This document shows positions 24,861 to 33,554 of a stretch of DNA of 64,000 nt, one piece after another; position 1 is the first letter of the stretch; the number at the start of each line of letters is the position of its first letter. The DNA is from Aureimonas sp. AU4 (GTDB taxonomy: Bacteria > Pseudomonadota > Alphaproteobacteria > Rhizobiales > Rhizobiaceae). Location: the NCBI RefSeq assembly GCF_001463765.1, contig NZ_BBWK01000001.1, forward strand, positions 1-64,000. Reading direction: 5' to 3'. The notes under the pieces were generated by a model. It was given only the letters and a program-made list of their open reading frames with translations, searched no databases and had not been told where the DNA came from. A program made the translations under genes and the position numbers.

Positions 24861-26020
24861 AGGGCTCTATCAAAGAGCGCTCGCCCGGCACGTGGGCGAT
24901 CATCCTCGACAATCCGGAGCGGGATCCGGTCACCGGTAAGCGCCGGCGCAAGTGGCACACGTTCCACGGCACGAAGCGCGAGGCTCAGGTCGAGTGCGCC
25001 CGTCTCGTCACGATGATCAAGCACGGCGGGTACACCGAGCCGACGAAGACGACGGTGGCGCAGTTCCTAGATCGCTGGTTGACGCACGAGAAGGCCAGCG
25101 TCGCGCCGAAGACGCACGAGCGCTACACCGAGATCGCCCGCAAGAACATCATGCCGCTGATCGGCTCGACGACGCTGGCGAAGCTGAAGGTCGAGGCGAT
25201 CGATGCGGCCTGGACGAAGGCACTGGCGAGCGGCCGACGGAACGGGAAGGGCGGTCTCTCGCCCCGCACCGTCCACCATATGCGCCGCGTCCTGATCAAG
25301 GCGCTCAACCAGGCCGTGGTCTGGGAGATGATCCCGAAGAACCCGGCAACGCTCTCCAAGCCGCCGAAGGTCGAACGGAAGGCGATGTCGGCCTACGGGT
25401 CCGACACGACCGCGCAGCTCCTTGAGGCCGTGCGCGGAACGCGGATCTATGTGCCGGTGCTGCTGGCCGTCATGTGCGGCCTGCGCCGCGGCGAGGTGGT
25501 GGCGCTGCGCTGGAAGGACGTCGAGCTGGGCGACAACCAGCGGCGCCTGTCGGTGGTGGCGACGGCCGAGCAGACGAAGACGGGTGTCCGCCAGAAGGAG
25601 ACGAAGACGGGCAGGGGGCGCGTGGTGGATCTCAGCGCCAGTATGACGGCCGAGCTATTGCGGCATCGGGCCGCGCAAGCGGAGGAGCAGCTGCGCCTCG
25701 GCGTGCGCGTGACGCCCGACAGCTTCGTGGTCGCTCAGGTGGACGGCCAGCCGCTCCAGCCGAACTCACTGACGCACGAGTGGGTGCGGATCCTGGCGAA
25801 GTCCGATCTGCCCCGCATCCGCTTCCACGACCTTCGGCATAGCCACGCGACGCAGATGCTTGCGGCTGGCGTCCACCCGAAGGTCGCTCAGGAACGGCTC
25901 GGCCATTCGACGATCGCGATCACGCTCGACATCTACAGCCACGTCATGCCGGGCATGGGCGCCAGCGCAGCCGAGTTGGTTGACGCTGCGGTCCGGCAGG
26001 CGGTAAAGCCGAAGGCGTAG
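24857..26020 (+). CDS. Tyrosine recombinase / phage integrase
   Basis: The 387-residue protein has an arm-binding AP2-like N-domain (GSIKERSPGTWAII), a SAM-like core domain (TVAQFLDRWLTHEKASVAPK) and the catalytic domain. Catalytic residues are visible as Arg in MCGLRRGEVVALRWKDVEL, HDLRHSHATQML (H-x-x-R), and LGHSTIAITLDIYSHVMPGM with His and nucleophile Tyr. It integrates and excises the island. It reads toward tRNA-Ser, whose 5' end lies 81 bases beyond the stop. Confidence 0.93.
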   Translation: MKGSIKERSPGTWAIILDNPERDPVTGKRRRKWHTFHGTKREAQVECARLVTMIKHGGYTEPTKTTVAQFLDRWLTHEKASVAPKTHERYTEIARKNIMPLIGSTTLAKLKVEAIDAAWTKALASGRRNGKGGLSPRTVHHMRRVLIKALNQAVVWEMIPKNPATLSKPPKVERKAMSAYGSDTTAQLLEAVRGTRIYVPVLLAVMCGLRRGEVVALRWKDVELGDNQRRLSVVATAEQTKTGVRQKETKTGRGRVVDLSASMTAELLRHRAAQAEEQLRLGVRVTPDSFVVAQVDGQPLQPNSLTHEWVRILAKSDLPRIRFHDLRHSHATQMLAAGVHPKVAQERLGHSTIAITLDIYSHVMPGMGASAAELVDAAVRQAVKPKA

Positions 26021-26025
26021 AGCCG

Positions 26026-26046
26026 TTCGGTAGCAATTCGGTAGCA
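26026..26046. repeat. Tandem TTCGGTAGCA repeat after the integrase
   Basis: Two perfect TTCGGTAGCA copies at 26026-26035 and 26037-26046 with an 11-base period start 5 bases past the integrase stop. Position and spacing suggest recombinase arm- or core-binding sites near the attachment site, but no second copy was found at the left end of the island. Confidence 0.4.
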
Positions 26047-26100
26047 GCGGACCAAATGAAGAGCGCTGCGAAGCCAGATTTGCCAACGATTACAAGGCTT

Positions 26101-26190
26101 GGATGGGTGGCCGAGTGGTTTAAGGCAGCGGTCTTGAAAACCGCCGTGCGGGGAACCGTACCGTGAGTTCGAATCTCACCCCATCCGCCA
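26101..26190 (+). tRNA. tRNA-Ser (UGA anticodon)
   Basis: GGATGGG at 26101-26107 pairs with CCCATCC at 26180-26186, followed by discriminator G and an encoded CCA. The anticodon stem is GCGGT/ACCGC with loop CT-TGA-AA, reading UCA codons. A long variable arm and the T arm (GTGAG-TTCGAAT-CTCAC) make this a normal class II serine tRNA of 90 bases. It flanks the island with its 5' end toward the integrase. Confidence 0.97.
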
Positions 26191-26464
26191 ACGCTCCTTC
26201 GTTGCCAACAGTGCTCTGTCACCAGGTGATCTCGACAAACTCTCGAGTTCGTGAAGGTTTTGATCGTACGTTGCGGTGAGGGGGGACGCAGGTTGGTATT
26301 GGCATTCCGTCTTGACTATACCGGAAGCGAGGGCCGTCCCAGAGCTTGAACACCGCTAACCCAACACCTTTGGCATTTGCGCTACATCAACGCCGCGGCG
26401 TTCCGGCGCCTCTTACTGAACGACATGGTGATCGCATTCCTGTCGTGAGGTCAGCGAGGTCGCT

Positions 26465-26614
26465 ATGCGCCGCCGGTTGGTTTTCAGTCTGTTGGTTGCC
26501 GTCGTAAATTTGTCCGGATGTGTCACGCCGCACTGTTACCCGCTCAGTCATCGTGCATGCGGACCCGCCGATCCGGTCCGGAAAATGAGCGGGCTATCAG
26601 GACCGTCGCTGTGA
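26465..26614 (+). CDS. Candidate 49-aa lipoprotein
   Basis: ATG 26465 opens a 49-residue frame with a lipoprotein-type signal (MRRRLVFSLLVAVVNLSGC), lipobox LSGC and a short tail containing further cysteines (PHCYPLSHRACG). A GAGG lies 5 bases before the start. No family is recognised. The rest of the 26191-26727 gap shows no other gene; the tRNA terminator and promoter of the following oxidoreductase presumably lie there. Confidence 0.4.
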   Translation: MRRRLVFSLLVAVVNLSGCVTPHCYPLSHRACGPADPVRKMSGLSGPSL

Positions 26615-26727
26615 ATTGCGCTCAAGCGTGATTGCATCTGGAGATCTGTCCCGCGCGGGCAAGCGGGCATCGACACAACGCGGTTCATTGCTGCTAGATA
26701 GGGCTTCGTCGCGATGCGGCGGTCCGC

Positions 26728-27816
26728 GTGTCGATGCCGCGGGATAGGCGAGCGCGGAGGCTTCTCTTGGCATCGGGGCGATTGGGGCTGGCCGTCATTG
26801 GAACGGGTGTGATCGCACGTCGTTTCGCCGCGGATCTGCGATATTCCCGCTCGGCGGATATCGTCTCGGTCGGCGCTCGCGACCCGTTGAAGGCGAAGGG
26901 GTTCGCGGCTGCCATCGGTTCCGGCGTGACGGGCGCAGGGATCGAGGCCGCCATGGCCATGCCGCAGGTCGGCGCTGTCTATATCGCGACCGCAAATGCC
27001 GTTCATGTCGAACATGCCATGATGGCGATCAGGCTTGGAAAGTCAGTTCTTGTCGAGAAGCCACTCGCCGTCTCCCTCTCGGACGCCGAACGCCTGGTCG
27101 AAGTCGCACGGTCGGCTGGCGTCTTCATGATGGAGGCTATGTGGGCTCGCTTCACGCCCGGTCAGCGCCGGTTGAAGGAAATTGCCGACAGCGCCGATCT
27201 GGGTGCGACGCGGCGCCTTCACGCGGATATCGCGTATTTCGATCCGAACCGGAATGCTTCGCACGAGGCTGATGGAGCGTTGCTGGATCTCGGCATTTAT
27301 CCGATTTCCATAGCGCTGCATCTCCTGGGGCCCGTGTCGGAAGTGCTAGCTGCCGGGCGCCGAAGCGCGAACGGCGTGATCGAGCGAGCCGAACTTGTTC
27401 TGCGGCATGGCGACGTCTTCTCCTGCCTTTCGGCCGCATGGGATGCAGACGGCATGAACCGACTTTCCCTGGTGGGAGCGGGCGGGACGGTCGAGGCGGC
27501 GGCACCACTCTTCTCACCGCCATTCCTTACGCTTCGTCGGGCAGACCATCCCCGGCCGGCAAGCGAAGCGGCGGAGCCCGGGATTCAAATCGACCGGCAA
27601 GATAGGATCTCGCGGCTTCGCGCCGTCCGGGCGGTCGCGCACTGCGCCCGCGCCCGGCGCATCCCGACACTCTTCAAAGGCAGTGGATTGCAGTATCAGG
27701 TCGACCATATGGTCGAGTGCCTTCGCGACGGTCTCGCGGAAAGCCCGGTCATGCCATCGGCTGCGAGCCTGGCAGCGCTCGGTATCGTTGAGGCCGCCTC
27801 GCGCAAGATCGTCTAG
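26728..27816 (+). CDS. Gfo/Idh/MocA family oxidoreductase
   Basis: The protein has an N-terminal Rossmann fold (LGLAVIGTGVIARRFAADLR), the cofactor-side motif VEKPLAVSLSDAERLVEVAR and a C-terminal substrate domain with GALLDLGIYPISIALHLLGP, where the HxxxH-like catalytic region lies. Members oxidise or reduce sugars and inositols with NAD(P). The substrate cannot be told. It starts at GTG 26728 or ATG 26734; a TTG at 26767 is nearer the Rossmann fold. Its stop overlaps the convergent partner at a CTAG. Confidence 0.85.
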   Translation: MSMPRDRRARRLLLASGRLGLAVIGTGVIARRFAADLRYSRSADIVSVGARDPLKAKGFAAAIGSGVTGAGIEAAMAMPQVGAVYIATANAVHVEHAMMAIRLGKSVLVEKPLAVSLSDAERLVEVARSAGVFMMEAMWARFTPGQRRLKEIADSADLGATRRLHADIAYFDPNRNASHEADGALLDLGIYPISIALHLLGPVSEVLAAGRRSANGVIERAELVLRHGDVFSCLSAAWDADGMNRLSLVGAGGTVEAAAPLFSPPFLTLRRADHPRPASEAAEPGIQIDRQDRISRLRAVRAVAHCARARRIPTLFKGSGLQYQVDHMVECLRDGLAESPVMPSAASLAALGIVEAASRKIV

Positions 27817-28973
27817 TCTAGCAGCGGCAGGGACGAGAAGCTGCTGCGTGGCTTGTAGGGTGAGGGGAACCGGCCTGCGTCCTGGGCGACCAGTGCGAGC
27901 TCGGTAATGTGGAGTGCGAAATCCGCCGGCATCGGAAGGTCGCGCCCCTGTTTCAGAGCTCGCGCTGTTGCCGCGGGACCGCGCGAGAAATCCATCCGCG
28001 AAGGGAAGCCTGGCGTGATCGCAGCACTTGGACGCAGCGCAAGCCGCTCGCCCAGCCAATGACGACCAGGAAGATATCGCTCAAGGCGGCCGATCGCTTG
28101 CGGAAGCTTCGGGATCCGCGAGCGTGGCCGTCCTTCCGCATCCCGTAGCCAAACGCCGGAACGATAGTTCCATCCATCCGTAACCGTCATCGTACCTTCC
28201 GTGCCCACGACATGGAGCGAACGGTCCCGCGGGGCAGCCAAGCCGCAGGTCAGGCGCGCAACGACGCCGCCGCCGAAGCGAAGGCATGTGACGGAAAAGT
28301 CGCCGGCCCAACCACCCGGCGGAGAGGGAAGGTTCTTTTCATCGAACAGCCGTGCCGAAAAGGCCGTCACTTCGGTCGCGGGGCCGAAGAAGGCACAAAG
28401 CCAAGTGAGGTAGTACCCAGCGTGCTCGAGCGTGCAACCGACGGCGAACTCATCGTGCGCCGGCCAGGGCGCACCCGAGGGAGAATGCCAATCGCGGAAG
28501 TGCTCGCGGAAGACCATCGAGTCCTCCATCTCCGCATAGGCGAGGCGTACTTGGCCCAGGCGTCCGTCGCGAATGGCCTGGCCGGCGGCGAGGGCGGCTT
28601 CGCCGAGGATCGAGCAAGGTGCAGCCGTGATGGCAAGCCCGCGCGCGTGTGCGATGCGAACGAGATCCTCCCCGTCCTCCACGCTCATCGCCAACGGCTT
28701 TTCGGAGTAGACATGTTTGCCGCTTTCCAGCGCGGCTTTCGAGACGTCGTAATGGCTGCCGGGGTTGGTGAGGTTGAGAACCATCTCGACCTCCGGATCT
28801 TCCAGAAGGGCCGCCAGGCTAGGATAGACTGGAACCTTGTGGAAAGACGCGAACACTTTCATTCGCTCGGATCGTCGGTCGTACACTCCGGCGAGCGCGA
28901 GGTCGGGATGATTGCGCAGGGTCAGCATGTAGTAGTCGGCAACATAACCGCAGCCGACGATGGCGATCTTCAT
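27813..28973 (-). CDS. Gfo/Idh/MocA family oxidoreductase
   Basis: The 386-residue dehydrogenase starts with MKIAIVGCGYVADYYMLTLR (GxGxxA), followed by YSEKPLAMSVEDGEDLVRIA and a C-terminal domain with EFAVGCTLEHAGYYLTWLCA. It differs clearly from the neighbouring Gfo/Idh/MocA protein, so the pair are not a recent duplication. Such enzymes often work in sugar or surface-glycan modification. It converges on the 26728 gene with a 4-base overlap of stop codons. Confidence 0.87.
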   Translation of the reverse strand: MKIAIVGCGYVADYYMLTLRNHPDLALAGVYDRRSERMKVFASFHKVPVYPSLAALLEDPEVEMVLNLTNPGSHYDVSKAALESGKHVYSEKPLAMSVEDGEDLVRIAHARGLAITAAPCSILGEAALAAGQAIRDGRLGQVRLAYAEMEDSMVFREHFRDWHSPSGAPWPAHDEFAVGCTLEHAGYYLTWLCAFFGPATEVTAFSARLFDEKNLPSPPGGWAGDFSVTCLRFGGGVVARLTCGLAAPRDRSLHVVGTEGTMTVTDGWNYRSGVWLRDAEGRPRSRIPKLPQAIGRLERYLPGRHWLGERLALRPSAAITPGFPSRMDFSRGPAATARALKQGRDLPMPADFALHITELALVAQDAGRFPSPYKPRSSFSSLPLLD

Positions 28974-29277
28974 GCTGAGTTCCGTATCTGCAGATATTTC
29001 CTGTCATCCTAACGTTCGATGATGAAGGATTGCCGAAGAGCCGCGTATACGCATTGAGTGTCGCCGCTGCGATGTTCTGCGTCGTGACGAGGTCTCCCGG
29101 TCTACACGATGCCCGATATGCGAAATTATTTGTGGAAAAACTAGCCGCGCTCTCCGACACGCCGGCAGGACATGCTCGTGTCGCTTGCTTTTGATTCACA
29201 TGTTGTCAACGATCATGGGCGAGGGATGGGTTTCGACGTTCGCGGCTGCGAACCGTGAAGCCGGGGTAAGACCAATC
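28974..29277. other. Intergenic region, nothing recognised
   Basis: About 300 bases between the start of the minus-strand oxidoreductase and the likely start of rlpA. Both promoters should lie here. I see no tRNA, repeat or small ORF with a good ribosome binding site, apart from an in-frame upward extension of rlpA to 29185. Confidence 0.5.
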
Positions 29278-30447
29278 ATGGGGGTACGGATGTGGCTGAT
29301 CGCGGGATCACGTCGCCGTTGGGTTGCCCGCACGGCACTGATCGCGCTGAGCGCCACGGTTCTGGCGGGATGCCAGTCCCGGTCCCAGTCGTCTTCGACG
29401 CATGGCGATTTGGCGCCCGAGGACGATGCACCAATCTTCAGCTCATCCATCTTCGGCGTGAAGGCAAGTCCGCGTGTAACCCGTTTGAAGCGTGTGCCGA
29501 AGGGCGGGGGCCGTGATCAGACTGGCCAGCCGTACAAGGTTCGCGGCAAATGGTATTATCCAAAGGAAGAGCCCGGCTACGTCAAGACGGGTGAGGCGTC
29601 CTGGTACGGGTCGAACTTCCACGGTCGGCTGACGGCCAACGGTGAAATCTACGACATGTACCACCTGTCGGCGGCGCACCCGACCTTTCCGCTTCCATCC
29701 TACGCTCGCGTCACGAACCGCAAGACCGGTGCGTCAGTGATGGTCCGAGTGAACGATCGCGGGCCCTACATGCATGACCGCGTCATGGATGTTTCGTCGA
29801 AGGCGGCCGAAATGCTTGGCTTCCAACGTGACGGTATCGCGGATGTGAAGGTTGAGTATGTCGGAAGGGCCCCCCTCGAGGGTGACGACACGAAGCTTCT
29901 GATGGCATCGTACCGCCCAGGTGATGCTCGGCCGATCGATGACGGTCTGCCAACCGGCGTGATGATTGCCTCGAATCGTCCCGCAAACCCTGCGCCCTTG
30001 CTCACGGCTGCGGCCTTCTCTCCCCCGAAGCCGGCCGTCGCGCGTTCGACGGCACCCCGTCGCGGAGACGCGATGTCGGTCGAAGACCTGATCAAGGCTT
30101 ACGATGCTCCCGCCGGCGGCGCGATGGCGCCGATACCGACATCTCGCGGGCTGGCTCTGTCCTACGCTCCGCAAACCCCGACCCGAGGGGCGAAGGCCGC
30201 GCTCGGCACCCTACTGAACGACACGGTAGCGCTCTCGAATGCCGGTTCGGAGCGCATTGAGGTCGGAGTGATCGACCGCAACCTGCGCGAAAAAATCTCC
30301 GTTCTCGCAATGACGGCCGGCCTTGAGTTGTCCGACGAGGGTGATGGTGCTGTCGCGATCGCGCTTCCGCCTGGCTCGAATGGCGACGACCTGCTGGCCC
30401 ATGTGTGGAAGGCCGGCGCACGCGAAGCCTTCATCCCGCGCGATTGA
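29278..30447 (+). CDS. rlpA: Septal ring lytic transglycosylase / RlpA-like lipoprotein
   Basis: The 389-residue protein has a lipoprotein signal ending ATVLAGC (Cys32) when started at ATG 29278. The double-psi beta-barrel of RlpA follows: TGEASWYGSNFHGRLTANGE, HPTFPLPSYARVTN, VNDRGPYMHDRVMDVS. RlpA cleaves glycan strands lacking stem peptides, mostly at the septum. The C-terminal ~100 residues (LREKISVLAMTAGLEL to the end) may be a weak SPOR-like domain. It sits just upstream of a DacA-like gene, another cell-wall function. Confidence 0.88.
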   Translation: MGVRMWLIAGSRRRWVARTALIALSATVLAGCQSRSQSSSTHGDLAPEDDAPIFSSSIFGVKASPRVTRLKRVPKGGGRDQTGQPYKVRGKWYYPKEEPGYVKTGEASWYGSNFHGRLTANGEIYDMYHLSAAHPTFPLPSYARVTNRKTGASVMVRVNDRGPYMHDRVMDVSSKAAEMLGFQRDGIADVKVEYVGRAPLEGDDTKLLMASYRPGDARPIDDGLPTGVMIASNRPANPAPLLTAAAFSPPKPAVARSTAPRRGDAMSVEDLIKAYDAPAGGAMAPIPTSRGLALSYAPQTPTRGAKAALGTLLNDTVALSNAGSERIEVGVIDRNLREKISVLAMTAGLELSDEGDGAVAIALPPGSNGDDLLAHVWKAGAREAFIPRD

Positions 30448-30530
30448 TCTGCATTTCGTTTGGAGCATATGGCGCCGATGCGCGCGATGACCGTTTCTGA
30501 TAGGCTCGGTCAACGACGATCGGTAAGCAC

Positions 30531-31736
30531 ATGGACGCCAGGCGAATGAAGCGGGTTCGAAGACGTCGGTGGATCGGCGCGACGCTTGCCGCCGCTTGCG
30601 GAGTGTGTGCACCTACATATTCGCTGGCCCAGGAACCCAAGCCCTTCGCATTCGAGACACCGGCCACCACAGCCTACGTCATCGATGCTGAAACGCGCAC
30701 GGTCCTCTACGAAAAAGCACCCGACGATCGCTTCGAGCCGGCCTCGCTCGCGAAGATCATGACGGTGGAAACCGTCCTTGATGCGATGCAGAAGGGCGAG
30801 GCGACCGCAGAAACGCCCTATCCTGTCTCGGATCATGCCTGGCGCACGGGTGGTGCGCCGTCCCGGACCGCCACCATGTTCGCGGCGGTGCGGTCGTCCA
30901 TTCCGGTCGAGGCTCTTCTGCGGGGCGTCATGGTCCAGGGCGCCAACGACGCCTCGATCATCCTCGGAGAGGGGCTCGCTGGAACCGAAAGCGCCTTCGC
31001 GCTGCGTATGAACCAGCGAGCGGGCGAGTTAGGTCTCCGCAACAGTCACTTTGTGAACCCGACCGGACTACCGGCGGAAGGGCAATACACGACCGCACGC
31101 GATATTGGCCTGCTCTCGTCGCATGTGCGGCAAGCTTACCCGTCCTGGTATCTGTTCTATGCCCAGCCTGAATTCGAGTGGAACAAAGTGCGCCAGCGCA
31201 ACCGCAATCCGCTGCTGCGCGGCAACATCGGCGTGACAGGGCTCGCTACAGGCTTCGCAGAAGGGCAGGGCTATTCGATCTCAGCGCTGATGGAGACCGA
31301 CGGCCGGGCGACGGTCGCCGTGCTCGGAGGATTCTCAAGCGATTCCGTGCGCACGAAAGAGACGGAACGTCTTCTCGTCTGGGCGCGCGACAATTTCGAG
31401 AAGCGCACGCTGTTCGCGCAAGCGGCTGCGGCGGGATACGCCTCGGTCTACGGTGGCCTGGAGACATCCGTTCCGCTCGTCCTGAAGCAGGATCTCGTCG
31501 CCTATGTTCCGAAGGGGCGGGCGGATCTCGTCCGGGCGGAGATACGCTACGACGCCCCCTTGCACGCGCCGATCGAGAAGGACGAGCGCATCGGCAGTCT
31601 GCAGGTCACGGTAGATGGGAAACCTGTGCTCGATGCTGATCTCTTCGCGGGCGCGGCGGTCCATGAGGGTAGCTTCTCGTCACGTGCGATCGGTGCAGCG
31701 CAGGAACTCGCGTTCGGATGGATTCGCCGATTGTGA
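30531..31736 (+). CDS. DacA-like D-alanyl-D-alanine carboxypeptidase with altered motifs
   Basis: The 401-residue protein has a signal peptide (near ATLAAACGVCAPTYSLAQ), an S11 peptidase domain and a PBP5-type C-terminal beta domain ending in an amphipathic tail. The SxxK motif is intact (ASLAKIM). The SxN motif reads GAN (VQGANDAS) where Ser is expected, and KTG reads ATG (TGLATGFAEGQGY). DD-carboxypeptidases trim pentapeptide stems in the periplasm; this one may be weakened, altered in substrate or regulatory. It overlaps tmk by 19 bases. Confidence 0.85.
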   Translation: MDARRMKRVRRRRWIGATLAAACGVCAPTYSLAQEPKPFAFETPATTAYVIDAETRTVLYEKAPDDRFEPASLAKIMTVETVLDAMQKGEATAETPYPVSDHAWRTGGAPSRTATMFAAVRSSIPVEALLRGVMVQGANDASIILGEGLAGTESAFALRMNQRAGELGLRNSHFVNPTGLPAEGQYTTARDIGLLSSHVRQAYPSWYLFYAQPEFEWNKVRQRNRNPLLRGNIGVTGLATGFAEGQGYSISALMETDGRATVAVLGGFSSDSVRTKETERLLVWARDNFEKRTLFAQAAAAGYASVYGGLETSVPLVLKQDLVAYVPKGRADLVRAEIRYDAPLHAPIEKDERIGSLQVTVDGKPVLDADLFAGAAVHEGSFSSRAIGAAQELAFGWIRRL

Positions 31737-32428
31737 TTAATGAAGAACAGGGTTCGGCCGAGTCCCGCGGTTGGTTCGTTACGTTCGAGGGCGGCGAGGG
31801 CGCTGGCAAGACGACGCAGATCGCGCGTCTTGCCAGGACACTGCGTAGTCGAGGGTGCGACGTCGTATCGACCCGGGAGCCGGGCGGTACGCCTGGTGCC
31901 GACGCGATCCGTTCGCTCGTCTTGTCGGGTGCCGCGGAGGACCTTGGAACGGAAACCGAGGCCATTCTCTTTGCAGCAGCCCGCCTTGATCACATCGCGC
32001 TCGTCATTCGGCCGGCGCTTGAGCGTGGCGCGATCGTGCTGTGCGACCGTTTTCACGACTCGACCCGTGTCTACCAGGGGCTCGCCACCGGGTCGGACCA
32101 GGAGTTCCTGAAGATCGTCGAAGACGCCGTGCTGGAAGACATTCGGCCGTCGCTGACGCTCATGCTCGATCTTCCAGCTGAAATCGGTCTCGCGCGTGCC
32201 AGCGCGAGGCGCCAGAATGCGGCTCTTCCCGACCGGTTCGAGAAGGAGACCCTTGCGCTGCACGAGGCTCGGCGCCAGGGTTTTCTCACGATAGCCCGCA
32301 GCGAACCAGACCGCTGCGTGGTGATCGACGCGTTGCAGGAGGAGGATGCGGTGGCGCGTTCGGTTCTCGATGCTTTCGACCTTCGGTTGCCCGGTTGCGC
32401 GAGGAAGGGCGCCGACGCGACGTCATGA
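31718..32428 (+). CDS. tmk: Thymidylate kinase
   Basis: The 236-residue enzyme phosphorylates dTMP to dTDP. It has P-loop FEGGEGAGKTTQ at 23-34, the DRF/H-type substrate motif VLCDRFHDSTRVYQG and a lid segment RRQNAALPDRFEKE. The first 17 residues precede the domain, so the real start could be later. It is inside the dac-tmk-holB-metG-tatD run, and its TGA overlaps the holB ATG (ATGA), the classical alphaproteobacterial tmk-holB pair. Confidence 0.95.
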   Translation: MDSPIVINEEQGSAESRGWFVTFEGGEGAGKTTQIARLARTLRSRGCDVVSTREPGGTPGADAIRSLVLSGAAEDLGTETEAILFAAARLDHIALVIRPALERGAIVLCDRFHDSTRVYQGLATGSDQEFLKIVEDAVLEDIRPSLTLMLDLPAEIGLARASARRQNAALPDRFEKETLALHEARRQGFLTIARSEPDRCVVIDALQEEDAVARSVLDAFDLRLPGCARKGADATS

Positions 32429-33474
32429 TCGAGTCCACCCAGCATCATGACGATATCGAGAACGTCCTTCCGCCTGCATCGACGCTACGACTTCTAGGCC
32501 GCGGCTCAGAATGGTCGGAGCTGTCCGAAGCTTTCGCCTCTGGACGCATGCATCATGCCTGGTTGCTGCAGGGGCCTGCGGGCATTGGTAAGGCAACGAC
32601 CGCCTTCGCCTTCGCGCGGCGTATCGCAGGCGACATGCCGTCGGGCGTAGCCGACGACTTGCGCTTCGATCCGGACTCTGCGGTCGTTCGACAGATCGCG
32701 CAGGCTGCCCATCCTCGTATCCTGCATCTGACCCGACCGCCTGTCGAACGAGGTGAGGGTTTCAAGACGCAGATCACCGTGGACGAAATCCGTCGGCTCA
32801 ATCATTTTTTCCAATCGACGAGCGGTGGCGCATGGCGCGTTGCCATCCTCGACCCTGCTGACGATCTGAATCGCAGCGCGGCCAATGCTCTGCTGAAGAC
32901 GCTGGAGGAACCGCCTCCGCGTTCGCTCTTCCTGATCGTCAACCACGCGGCGGGGCGGATCCTTCCGACGATCCGCTCCCGGTGTCGCGTCCTCCGCTTC
33001 GAGACGCTGCCGGAGAACGTCGTCGCCGGCATTCTGGCAGAGGTTGCTGCCGATGATGACGCGAGCGAACGCCGTCAGGCCGCGGCGAGCTCTGGCGGCG
33101 CTGTGCGTACGGCACTTGCGACCCTTCGAAATGGCGGGCACGAAATCGTCGAGGCGACCGCTCGGCTCTTGTCATTGACCGCACCGGACTGGACCGCTGT
33201 ACACGCGATGACGGATAGCCTAGTGCAGAAGGGCCGCGAGGCTGCGTTCGGCCTTGCGCTTGAGGCCTTCGCCGCACGTTTGGCGGCGGAAGCCGAGGAG
33301 GCGTTGCAGAACCGCCCCCAGGAGGCAGCGCGATTGGCGGCGCTCTGGCAGAGCGAGACTGCAAGGTGGCGAGAGGCGGCGGCCTACAATCTCGACCGCA
33401 AGCAGGTCGTGCTGACCTTCTTTCATAATCTGTACGACCTTCGGCGGCAGCTGAGGGAAGGTGCCGAGGTCTGA
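32425..33474 (+). CDS. holB: DNA polymerase III delta prime subunit
   Basis: This 349-residue clamp-loader subunit shows the AAA+ P-loop LLQGPAGIGKATTAFAFARR, the box TVDEIRRLNHF, NALLKTLEEPPPRSLFLIVN and the SRC motif TIRSRCRVLRF. It helps open the sliding clamp for the replicative polymerase. The start at ATG 32425 is fixed by overlap with the tmk stop. Confidence 0.93.
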   Translation: MIESTQHHDDIENVLPPASTLRLLGRGSEWSELSEAFASGRMHHAWLLQGPAGIGKATTAFAFARRIAGDMPSGVADDLRFDPDSAVVRQIAQAAHPRILHLTRPPVERGEGFKTQITVDEIRRLNHFFQSTSGGAWRVAILDPADDLNRSAANALLKTLEEPPPRSLFLIVNHAAGRILPTIRSRCRVLRFETLPENVVAGILAEVAADDDASERRQAAASSGGAVRTALATLRNGGHEIVEATARLLSLTAPDWTAVHAMTDSLVQKGREAAFGLALEAFAARLAAEAEEALQNRPQEAARLAALWQSETARWREAAAYNLDRKQVVLTFFHNLYDLRRQLREGAEV

Positions 33475-33554
33475 CCGCGACAACGCTTCGTTGAGGCGAC
33501 GCCTGCGATGGGCTATGGCCGCAGGCAAGGCACGCCTCCAGCGCAAGAAGACCC

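Larger units (their letters stand above)
19440..26060. mobile_element. Integrated satellite-like island beside tRNA-Ser
   Basis: Between the DUF5666-like gene and tRNA-Ser lies a compact block: tyrosine integrase, ribbon-helix-helix regulator, AlpA-like HTH, four small overlapping ORFs, PrimPol-helicase, a repeat cluster and another HTH protein. Replication, integration and regulation functions are visible, but no capsid, portal, terminase, tail or conjugation gene. This matches phage satellites or other mobilisable islands. Limits are approximate: the left edge lies in AT-rich sequence at 19422-19510 and the right edge between the integrase stop and the tRNA. I could not find flanking att duplications by eye. 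Confidence 0.75.
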
